Positions 43,603 to 54,021 of a stretch of 64,000 nucleotides of DNA are shown one piece after another. The first letter of the stretch is position 1. Each line of letters begins with the position of its first letter. The stretch spans positions 2,538,746 to 2,602,745 of the forward strand of contig JACEVL010000143.1 of the NCBI GenBank assembly GCA_020284085.1. Direction: 5' to 3'. The position numbers were made by a program, and so were the translations under genes. The notes beneath the pieces were generated by a model. The model did not search any database, had not been told where the DNA came from, and worked only from the letters and a program-made list of their open reading frames with translations. The stretch comes from Aporrectodea caliginosa. Its lineage: Eukaryota > Annelida > Clitellata > Crassiclitellata > Lumbricidae.

Positions 43603-43857
43603 GGGGCGCGGTGGTATAGGGGTATGTTCGGTGCCTTGCAGCTGGAGGGTTGCGGGTTCGAATCCACCTCAAAGCCGCCGCGTAAGGACCCTGGGCAAGT
43701 CCTTCACTCGCAATTGCTCATGCGCTTCGGCGTGAAACTCCGATTCAGCGTCCGCGCAGTAGTCGGGAGCGCCTCTGAATGGGAAATCTGGTAGGGACGC
43801 TATAACAAGTGTTCAAATACAATACAATACAATACAATACAATACAATACAATACAC
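43603..43857 (+). mobile_element. Full-length tRNA-derived SINE (family A) with (AATAC)n tail
   Basis: A box TGGTATAGGGG at about 43612 and B box GGTTCGAATCC near 43656. Body GACCCTGGGCAAGTCCTTC and GGCGTGAAACTCCGATTCAG, 3' stem GGGAGCGCCTCTGAATGG / GACGCTATAACAAG, then about eight ACAAT units. This is the reference copy for the family. Confidence 0.9.
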
Positions 43858-44059
43858 CAGCCAATTTACTACTTCGAACTGCGATCTTGGGGAACCCGTG
43901 GCTTGTACTTCATGGACTACCCCCAAAAAAAAACCCTCCCGTTTTATTCCACAAGCGGACAATCTCACAAGCAGATCGTTTATAATAAGAATGTTATACT
44001 CTGTATAAATGTGTGTACGCCAAAGTGCGGATAGGCAATTGGTTCAGTAAAGAATATGC

Positions 44060-44690
44060 TTACTTACTAACTTTCCATTTTGTACGAGCGTGTGCCGCCC
44101 AACGGGCGTTAATGGAACTACAGTCCGCCAGGTTTTAAGTCTACTAAAGGATATACTTACTTACCTACCTACCTACTTACTTACTTACTTACTTGCTTAC
44201 TTACTTACTTACTTTCTTACTTGCTTGCTTACTTACTTATTTTCTCACACTTACTTTATCACTCACTCACACTCACGCACGCTCTCATGCTCCCTCACTT
44301 ACTCACGCTCACTCACTCACGCTCACTCACGCTCACTCACGCTCACTCACGCTCACTCACTCACTCACTCACTCACTCACTCACTCACTCACTCACTCAC
44401 TCACTCACTCACTCACTCTCACTCACTCACTCACTCACTCACTCACTCACTCACTCACTCACTCACTCACACACTCACACACTCACACACTCACTCACTC
44501 ACACACTCACTCACTCACTCACTCACTCACTCACTCACTCACTCACTCACTCACTCACTCACTCACTCACTCACTCACTCACTCACTCACTCACAACTTT
44601 CCATCTTGCAGAGCGTGCGCCGCCCCACGAGCGTTAATGGAACTACAGTCCGCCAGGTTTGAAGTCTACCAGGCGGCGGGTTAGGCTCAG
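44060..44690 (+). repeat. (CTTA)n and (CTCA)n array bracketed by direct repeats
   Basis: 44155-44260 is CTTA, 44265-44593 is CTCA. The bordering segments 44073-44150 and 44596-44670 are near-identical (AACTTTCCAT, GCGTTAATGGAACTACAGTC, CCGCCAGGTTT). Confidence 0.9.
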
Positions 44691-45100
44691 CAAGCAACCG
44701 TTACGTAGCCCAAGGCGCCCGGTTGATGGGCCGCCCGCCCGGCCGACCGCGGCTCTAAGTGGCCCGAACGCTCGCGGTCGTAGCGTGCGGTTCTTTAGGA
44801 GTGCGTCCCCCGTAAGCTGGGAGTTTTTTCCGGCGGAGAGGGAAGGCACGGCACTTCAGGGTTGCGCTGCAGGGAACGGGCTCGTTGGGAGAACTTTCCC
44901 ATGGATGTTGGAGGAGATTAGCGTGGCCTTTGCTGGCCGAGCGTGGAAAAGGTGAAGACGTGTTTTTGCGTAATGGGAAAAGACGGAGCCGGCGTCGGGA
45001 AGGATGTGTATTCCGCGGTTGCTTCTGCTTCTTCTCTGTGATTGGGGATGTCCGATATTGGACGGAAAAAGATTGCTTTGCTCTTGCAGGTATTTGTGTT
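44690..45100 (+). promoter_or_regulatory. CpG-rich block, candidate promoter or first exon
   Basis: Contains CGGTTGATGGGCCGCCCGCC and CGCGGTCGTAGCGTGCGG, a CpG density well above the surroundings. A usable donor (CTTGCAG|GTATTT) lies at about 45090. No downstream coding exon was linked to it. Confidence 0.3.
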
Positions 45101-45239
45101 ATGAATTAATTAGTTACTGAACGAATGGATGAACGAAAGAATTAACGAAATAATTACATAATTTGTTTGTTTGAGTTATCGAAATTTGTGTGTTTCATGC
45201 ATGCGTTGATTCGTGAGATTTTTGTTGTGAACGAAGAAA

Positions 45240-45530
45240 GGGTTTATGGAATAATGAATCGAGAGACGAATGGATGAATGAATGAACATACGAACGAACG
45301 GATAAATGAACGAAAGAAGTAGCAACAGAACGAAATATTGAATGAACGAAATATTGAATGAACGAATGAATGAACGAACGAATGAAAGAACGAAATAATG
45401 AACGATTGAATGAGTGAATGAATGAACGATTGAATGAATGAGTGAACGAAAGAATGAATGAAAGAATGAATGAATGAACGAATGAACGAATGAATGAACG
45501 AATGAACGAAAGAATGAGCGAACGCGCAAA
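45240..45530 (+). repeat. (GAAT)n / (GAAC)n microsatellite
   Basis: GAATGAACGAAT units. It resembles an expanded version of the AATGAATG tail of the retroposons. Confidence 0.92.
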
Positions 45531-45574
45531 TGGCTCTGGTCGTGTACTCCGGAGATGCTGCAACTGATTTTATG

Positions 45575-46960
45575 GGTACCGGCCCGCTATTCCGGGGGGC
45601 CGCTATTACGGGGGTCCACTATTCCGGGGGTCCGCTATTCCGGGGGTCCGCTATTCCGGACTAATGAAGACAAATATATATATATATATATATGTACAAT
45701 TGTACATTATATGTATATATATGCATGTATATATATGTTTGTATATGTATATATGTTTATATATAACTGTATTTATATCTATATACATGTACATATGTTA
45801 TATATTTGGATATTAGTGTATATATATATAGATATATATGTGTGCATATGTATATATACATATATATATAATTATATATATATGTATATATGTACATATA
45901 TGATTATATATGTAATTTATACATATGTATGTAGCCTATCTATATGTATATATGTATGTATATACTATATGTATATAGATGTATGTGTATATGTACATGT
46001 ATATATATATGTAAATACATATATAAATGTACTTATGTAAATATATATATATGTGTGTATATATATGTAGATATACATATATATATATGTATATGTGTAT
46101 ACATGTATGTATAGGTATGTGTAAGTGTATGTATACATATATATATGTATATATGTACATATATGTTTATATATTTAATTTATACATATGTATGTAGCCG
46201 TATATATGTATGTATATACTATATGTATATAGATGTATATAATATATGTACACAAGTAAATAAATATTTATGCATGAATCTGTGTTTAAATACCTACATA
46301 CCTGTATATACATGTATACATGAATATACATATACTTACATGTAAGTATATATATATTTATGTATGTACATGTGTATAACTACATACATACATGTATATA
46401 CATAATACATTATACATATATATATATATGCTTACACATAACTATACATACATATAGACACAAATACATATATATGTACACAAACATGTATACATGCACA
46501 CACATATGTATTTACAGAAGTACATATATATATACATATACATGTACATATACACATACATCTATATACATATATACATACATATATAAATATAGATACT
46601 TACATATATGTATATACATATATATATATATACACATATTCACACAGATATATATATATTTCATATATATCCAGATGTATATACATATAAAACATTTGTG
46701 CATGTATATAGATCTATATACATATATATACAAACATATGTATACATATTCAAACATGTATATATATATATAAATCGAGACATATACATGCATATATATA
46801 CATATAATGTACAATTGTACATATATATATTTGTCTTCATTAGTCCGGAATAGCGGACCCCGGAATAGCGGACCCCCGGAATAGCGGACCCCCGGAATAG
46901 CGGACCCCCGGAATAGTGGACCCCCGTAATAGCGGACCCCCGGAATAGCGGCCCCGAACC
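45575..46960. mobile_element. Foldback transposon, 1386 bp, modular inverted arms and 9-bp target duplication
   Basis: Termini are GGTACCGGCCCGCTATTCCG (left) and, reverse-complemented, GGTTCGGGGCCGCTATTCCG (right). Each arm is a tandem array of a 16-bp module (CCGCTATTCCGGGGGT), five copies left and seven right, with variant modules (ATTACG second, CCACT third) in the same order from each end. Inside both arms follows ACTAATGAAGACAAATATAT and GTACAATTGTACATTATATG, so the pairing reaches about 150 bp or more. The core (about 45830-46700) is TATA/TGTA-rich with an internal direct repeat (about 45880-46010 and 46145-46260). GATTTTATG flanks at 45566-45574 and 46961-46969. No transposase. The architecture resembles sea urchin TU and other FB-type foldback elements; a 9-bp duplication is usual for Mutator-like transposases. 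The classification is inferred. Confidence 0.88.
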
Positions 46961-47514
46961 GATTTTATGAGGTGCGACTTATGTAAACATAAAAACAGCG
47001 ACGCCATGAAAATCTTCACACGACGTTAAAGAGGCTCCGTTAAGAACGCTAAACAGACTCTTTCTCACGCTTTGGTGACCAGGGTCAGACAGACCCCCAT
47101 GGGGTGTCGGAGCAGGCACATCTTTGATAGTTTCGCCCCTGCATATGGGAACCTGGGATCATCCAGAATTCTCGGCCCCGTAGATTATTATTTATGATGA
47201 CGTTAACTAACATTTATGAACTCGTAAAATAGATACGGTATCAGTTGAACGTTAGTTTGTGTGAAGTCGAAATGGGTCTGGTTGGGGGGTGGATGGATGG
47301 CCGTGGGTGGCCCTGCTGAGATCAGGACGGGAGGTGAGACGGGCAACCCTGGGATCTTCGGCACATACCGTCACTGAAGCAGTGGGGACTGAACGCTGTC
47401 AGTGGGGTATAGACACATATCCACAAGCTGTGGAGATTTCACTAAATCACTTCCTTGCAGTTGAGATATTTTATTCTATAGCTATAATTAAAGTAAGTTA
47501 ACTTAATAAAGTGT

Positions 47515-47880
47515 CTTGGTCCCAGAGATCACACGCCAACACTGCAGCAACTTCACTGGCTTCCAATCCTTGCCCGTATCACTTTCAAAATCTCCACCCT
47601 TGTGTATCATATCCACTGCTGAGAGGGGGGTAGTGGCGGTCCATGGTTTGCCCGCACAGCAACCATGCAGAACCGAGCATTCTCTGTGGTAGGCCCTAGG
47701 GGTTTGGAATAGCCTCCCTCGGGAGCTACGCTTGTTCCCTAGAACAGTGTACTGATACTTTTTATGGCCACTTGAAAACTTACCTTTTTGGCCGGACTGG
47801 AGTTGGGAGCGCTTCTGAGTGGTTACATTTGAAGGGGCGCTATATAAATTCAGAATGAATGAATGAATGAAATAAGATAG
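47515..47880 (+). mobile_element. LINE ORF2 C-terminal remnant with (GAAT)n tail
   Basis: CAGCAACTTCACTGGCTTCC (LHWLP signature), RAFSVVG-like codons near 47670, then GAGTTGGGAGCGCTTCTGAG and GGGGCGCTATATAAATTC with AATGAATGAATG at the 3' end. Confidence 0.75.
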
Positions 47881-48470
47881 TCTTCAGGCGTTTCCGAAAC
47901 AGAGGAAGAGAAAGGCTGAGGAGCTGAAGACGCAATTCATACAGAAGATGGTTTCAACTGGAGGGGCCGACATAAGGATAATATATTCACTGTAGCTCAA
48001 TTTAAGTCAATAATAAAAAAACTTATTATGTTCTCATTGCACTATGACTATAGGAATGTAGCGTAACGAGCTCTCGTTAAAGACTTGTTTTGTTAAAGCG
48101 CACTATAAGTATCTATAATAGTTGTATTGTATTGTATTAATTTAAACTGCACCATTGGGAATAATAATTCTGCACTGTAATCACATGATGTCATAAAATG
48201 TGAGCACGCTAATAATTAATGCTGTGTTCATACGCAATAAACAGTTTTAAATATGCAACAGTAACAAAAGTATATTGACAATGTAATGAAATCCAAGTAT
48301 CAGTATAATACGTCCTATATGTTTGTTGATTTTGAAACGAATCACCGGTTCGTGGTTTATGGCTGCCATGGTTAAACACTCACACGCCTAGCATCAGAAA
48401 GTTCGAGAAGCAATGGCTTAAGGACATACCTGTTATCTTAAACTTAGCACACCATTCACCAGGAAGCCAG
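47881..48470. other. Non-coding DNA, LINE debris
   Basis: 47880-47970 (GAAACAGAGGAAG...CAATTCATACAGAAGATGG) resembles 29400-29480. The rest is AT-rich and featureless. Confidence 0.4.
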
Positions 48471-48473
48471 TGA

Positions 48474-48640
48474 ATGAACGAACGAATGAATGAATGAACA
48501 AAAAGAATGAAACAACTAACAAAAGAAGGAATCAAAGAACGAATGAACGAAAATATGAATGAACGAACGAGTGAACAAAAGAATGAACGAATGAAGTGAA
48601 CGAATAAATGAACGAATGGAAGCATGAATGAATGAGCGAA
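48474..48640 (+). repeat. (GAAC)n / (GAAT)n degenerate microsatellite
   Basis: AATGAACGAACGAAT units with A-rich interruptions. Confidence 0.85.
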
Positions 48641-48666
48641 CGACTGGAGTAATGGCCGATTGTCTA

Positions 48667-48917
48667 AGGTCAGTTCAAAGGTCAGATGTCTATCATCAAT
48701 CGATGACGTCGCAAGTGAGTCAAACGAGATCTCGCAGAGGTCTCGTGTAAATCTCGTCCATTGACGTCGTTTATCCCGTGGCCGCGTGATTAAGGGTTTA
48801 GTGCGTCATAGCTGGGAAAATTTAGTGCGCTTGAGGTCAACCGATGCAGTGACGATTTGCGGTCAGGGTTCAAGAGGTCGAACTTAAGAGGCTCAGCTAC
48901 AGCGCCTGGAGAGGTCA
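48667..48917 (+). promoter_or_regulatory. Cluster of four AGGTCA nuclear-receptor half-sites
   Basis: AGGTCA at 48667, 48679, 48834 and 48912, all on the plus strand. The first two are a direct repeat with 6-bp spacing. Two TGACGTCG words lie between (near 48705 and 48762). No adjacent gene. Confidence 0.25.
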
Positions 48918-49269
48918 ACTGCAGTCGAACTATAAGATCGATCCAGTGATCGATTCTTATCATGCGACTGATGACAATGAGTGAATGAATGACTGAGTGA
49001 ATGAATGAATGGATGGACGGATGGAAAGAAAAATGAATAGATGGAAATGTTGATGGATGAATGGGTAGATATATTGAATAGATGGATATTTTGAATAGAT
49101 GGATATTTTGAATAGATGGATTTTGATTACTATATGGGTGGATGGATGTAGTAAGTGAGTGAATAAGTGAGTGAATTAGTGAGTTAATGACGAGTGCATT
49201 AGTGAGTTAATGAGCGCGTGAATTAGTGAATTTTTCAGCGAGCGAATAAATGAATTTTATATTGAGACA

Positions 49270-49720
49270 GAGAAAAAAATCCGAACCTCTTCTTCTTCCT
49301 CCGTTCTTCCTCCTTCTCCTCTTCTTATTCTTCTTCTTTCTCCCTTCATCTTCTCTTTCTTCTTCCACCTCTTATTGTTCCTGTTCTTCTTGTTCCTCTC
49401 TTTTCATGTTCTCCATCCTCCTCCTTCTCCTCCTCCTCCACCTTCTTCTTCTTCTTCCTTTTCCCTTCTTCTTCCTCCTTCTCTCTTCTCCTTCTCCTTC
49501 TCCTTCTCCTCCTCTCCTTCTCCTTCTCCTTCTCCTCTTCTCTTCGTCCTCGTCCTCCCTCTCCCTCCTCCTCCTCCTCCTTCTCTCATCCCTTCTCCTC
49601 CTCCTCCTCCCCCTTCCTCCTCCTCTCCATCTCCTCCTTCTCCTTCTCTCCATTCCTTTTCCTTCCTTCTCTCTCCTCCTCTTCTTCCTTCCTTTTCTTC
49701 TACGTCGTCGTACTCTCTGC
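49270..49720 (+). repeat. Polypyrimidine (CTT/CTC)n tract
   Basis: About 450 bp almost free of purines on the plus strand. Confidence 0.93.
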
Positions 49721-49771
49721 ATCCTCCACAGCATCAGCCCCACACGAGTGACGGTACGCCTACCTAGCTAG

Positions 49772-50134
49772 GTGCGCCAAAGGTACAGTAGAGCGATACC
49801 TCAACCTAGAATCCTCGCATTCTCCGGAGCATCTTCAAAGCCCCTCCGTCGTAAATCATTTCGTCGACTCTTCTTCCACTCCTTTGGCCAGTCTCGCCTA
49901 TCCAGCCGACGTTCGAAGTCAACCTTTGACCTGGAGCAAAGGAACGGAAGGGGCGGGAGCGTAGAAGGAAGTAGGGAGGGGAGTGTGCTTTCTGACGTTG
50001 TCAATCCGTCAATCCTTTTGGTAGAAAGACGATCGAAGATAGTTAATAAGATGGGCCAACGGTCAAAGACGGACCGGACCATCACACCAGGCAGAATAAC
50101 TAGGCTTATACGTTTAATGCACCGGGCAGGATAA
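49772..50134 (+). CDS. Weak candidate exon, function unknown
   Basis: A 120-codon open frame after a long polypyrimidine tract and AG sites (CTCCACAG, CTAGCTAG). It is basic and Ser/Arg-rich (RRKSFRRLFFHSFGQSRLSSRR) with an SREGSVLSD stretch and ends TAA. It could be a receptor tail exon or chance. The frame has no ATG start, and a stop directly precedes it. Confidence 0.2.
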   Translation: MRQRYSRAIPQPRILAFSGASSKPLRRKSFRRLFFHSFGQSRLSSRRSKSTFDLEQRNGRGGSVEGSREGSVLSDVVNPSILLVERRSKIVNKMGQRSKTDRTITPGRITRLIRLMHRAG

Positions 50135-50309
50135 GTATTCTGAGGCGCATAGGTTTCGGTTTGTTTTGCTATTGCGTTTGGATTATTTTGGGTATTTTGA
50201 AGTGCAGAGATTTCAATTTTTTTTATTGTTTTTGAATTATTTTATCGTTTTAATAAGATTTTTCCATGGTTGCATAACTTTGTAAAATCGCATTTATCAT
50301 TACCAAACC

Positions 50310-50530
50310 GCCAATAATATATGTATGTATGACTGTATGTGATACTATGTATGTATGTATGTATGTATGTAGTATGTATGTATGTATGTATGTATGTATA
50401 TATGTGTGTATGTATGTGTGTATGTATCTATGTATGCATGTGGGTACGTATGTATGTATACATTGTATGTATGTATGTGTGTATTTATGTATGCATGCAT
50501 GTATGTATGTATACATGTTTGTATGCACGT
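50310..50530 (+). repeat. (TATG)n microsatellite
   Basis: GTATGTATGTAT with TGTG and CATG interruptions. Confidence 0.93.
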
Positions 50531-50639
50531 GTGTAGCATCAGATCAATCGTTTTCATTCTCTGAATTGAAGCATATTGCCCGAAGCATCTGCATAAGCAA
50601 ATAAGTAGGCAATCAACATAACACAGGCTTAAGTAGTTC

Positions 50640-51060
50640 AAGAATCGGTATCAGTTATATAATCCCTGCTGAAACCTCTTTCGCATTCCACGCGGTGCGG
50701 TTTGCCCTGTCTACCTTCGACAGCTGGTCAAGAGTGAATATGGCAGGCATCTCCCAACAGCCTTGTCTATCTGCGCTGTCTGCCGTTAAGAACCGTTAAT
50801 ATCTGGAGTTTTATGACGCCAGGCGGAGCCCTAATCGCTAAATAGTACGCCCTGAGCAGAGGTACGGACAGAGGGCGTATGAGGTTGGGGGAAGAGGTCA
50901 GAGAAGCCTTGGGGTATGTTGGTTTTTGGGGTGTCAAGGCTGCAAGAGAGGGGTGGTTCGTGCCTTAGAGGGGTTAGTGATGGAGGCTTTCAGCGATGTG
51001 GCTGTGGGTAGTTCGGAGCGATAAAGGAGGAGGAGGAGGAGGAGGAAGGAGAATATGAGA
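50640..51060. other. Non-coding DNA, no feature recognised
   Basis: Unique sequence ending in a GGA tract at about 51025. Confidence 0.4.
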
Positions 51061-51151
51061 AAGAGGAGTAGGAGACAGACAGACAGACAAATAGACAGAC
51101 AGACACACAGACACAGACAGCATACAAACATTTACACATACATAGTATTAC

Positions 51152-51552
51152 CAGTGATGGGCACTAACTAATGTTTTTAGTTAAACTATAACTATTCTTC
51201 AACTAAAATAAAAGAGTTTAAATAAAAGTTGGCAACTGATTTTGTAAATCAGTTAACTAAACTAAAAATATTTAGATAAACTTTTCCAGTTCACTGGACT
51301 TGAGTAATAAAACCAGTTATCCATGATAATCATTGCGGAAGATAGTTGCTAATTTTGTTGCTTAACCTTTCTAGCTTATAACTAAAAAATAGTAGTTAAA
51401 CTTTTTAGTTAATAACTAAAACTATTAGTTAAACTTTGGTTTTAACTAAACTGAACTAATTTTTTAGTTAAACTTCTGCCTTAACTATAAAAATTTAGTT
51501 AAAAGTTAAATTAAAAGTTTGCAACTTTTGAGTTAACTTCTGCCCATCACTG
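51152..51552. mobile_element. 401-bp hAT-like MITE with perfect 8-bp target duplication
   Basis: Starts CAGTGATGGGCACTAACTAA, ends CTTCTGCCCATCACTG. AGTATTAC flanks at 51144-51151 and 51553-51560. The body is dense in TTTAGTTAAAC and its complement, making it self-complementary. It inserted into a CATA microsatellite. Confidence 0.92.
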
Positions 51553-51824
51553 AGTATTACATACATGTATAGAAACGTACACACATGGATGCCAACATAC
51601 AAACATACATACATGTACGACAGAGAGAAAAACAGACAGAGAGACATACATACACCCATAATTATATTCATCCACCCATCCATAGATAAAGCCATCTCGC
51701 AGAGCGTATATATTGCGGTTCCGATAGACTGTCGGAAGCAGCAGATGCCTTCTTCCGTGTTCTCCACGTAAACTAAAGATGCCTTTCTGACTGTTGCTGC
51801 CTTGCCTCTGCTGCTCTTCCATCC

Positions 51825-52242
<418 letters not shown>

Positions 52243-52379
52243 ACTACTACTAACGCCATCTGTCGATTTCATTTCGATGTTATGACACGGTTAGGAAAGG
52301 TCGACCAACGATCCGAAGATTCTCACGGCCTCTGTAAACAAACGGCTATTAGGAGGGAAGGTAGGAATGATCGGACGAG

Positions 52380-52990
52380 GTGTATGGGTGGATGAATGAA
52401 CTTATAGATGGATGCGTGGATGCGTGAATGGATGAATGAACGTATGGATGGATGGTTGTATGGATGAATTGATCAATGGAAAGGTGAATGGATCTATGAA
52501 TGAATGGAGGGACGGATGGATGGATGAATGGATGGATTGATATGAGTGAATGGATGGATAGATGGATGGATGGATAGAAAGATGATTGGATGGATGATTG
52601 GACAGGTGAATGGATGGATAGATGGATCGTTGAATGGATGAATGAATTGATAAGTGAATGGATGAATGGATGGATGGGTGGATGACAGAATTGATGGATG
52701 GACGACTGGATGGACGAAAGATGGATGGGAGTGGTTGGGTTGACAGATGGATGTATGGATGGATTGATAGATGATAGATAGATGTAGATGGGTAAATGGA
52801 TGCGTGTCTATATAGTTAGGGAAATCGACAGTTGTATGGATGGATGGAAATGTGGCGGATGGATAGACGAATGTGCAAATAGGTTGGTGGTTCTAAGATG
52901 GATGGATGGATAAATGGATGCATGTATCGATGGAGATATAGGTGGATAGCTGGACAAATGAGTGGGTAAATAGGTGGATAGATGGATTGA
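52380..52990 (+). repeat. Degenerate (GGAT)n / (GAAT)n array
   Basis: ATGGATGGATGAATGG-type units with heavy substitution. Confidence 0.9.
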
Positions 52991-53429
52991 GAAATGGCGT
53001 CAGAACATTTGATGAACCCAATATCTCGGATGACGCACGCTATTAATATTCCAAGAAACTGTTTATTACCTGTGAAAATTGATGACCTTGAAACAGGAAA
53101 CTCAAAGCGAACCGAGGGAAAAAAGCTACATGCGTGTCTGTCTGATGTCTGTCTTTCCTTCTTTCTGTCCGTCTGTCTGTCTTTCTGTCCTTCTTCCGTC
53201 TGTCTGTCTGTCTTTCTGTCTTTCTGTCCGTCTGTATGATGCATGTGAGTTTATGTAGATATGGGTTGAGTTACATTTCACAGCGAAAGGAGAGAAGGAG
53301 TTGGGTGGATTAACTCAATCGCCGTCTCATATCGGTAGATGTTTTTACCTATTTCTTTCATTGCACGTTTTATTGAAGCCGAAGGATACGCAGGAAGAAA
53401 GACAGACACACAGATAAAACGTGACTATG

Positions 53430-53435
53430 CATACT

Positions 53436-53518
<83 letters not shown>

Positions 53519-53905
53519 CACATACATACATACATACATACATACATACATACACACATACACAGAGAGACATACATACAGAGACATATATACATAAATA
53601 CATGCATGCATAAATACACACACACACAGACATACATAAATATATACATGCATGCAAACATTTACAGGCAGACAGAAAGATAGAACCACAAAAATAAATA
53701 GGCAGACCCACAGACAGACAGAAAGACGGACTGACAGACAGGCAGACAGAATGACAGACAGACAGAAGGCAGACAGAACGACAGACAGACAGACAGACAG
53801 AGACAGATAGACAAACACTTGCATACAGACAGACAGACAGACATAGAGATAGACACAGGCATCACACACACTAGCAGACAGACAGACAGACAAGCAATTA
53901 TATAA
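53430..53905 (+). repeat. (CAGA)n and (CATA)n microsatellite just 5' of the protocadherin
   Basis: 53437-53520 is perfect CAGA, then CATA and CACA, then interrupted CAGA to 53900. It ends about 120 bp before the likely start codon. Confidence 0.93.
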
Positions 53906-54021
53906 TTCTATGTTGTTCTCCTTCGTAGCTCCCTCATGCTTCGATGACGCTGAGAATAGAACCCGATTCAGTCGACAGGTGTCGTCACATGACATGCTTA
54001 AGAACCGCGAACAAGAACCAA

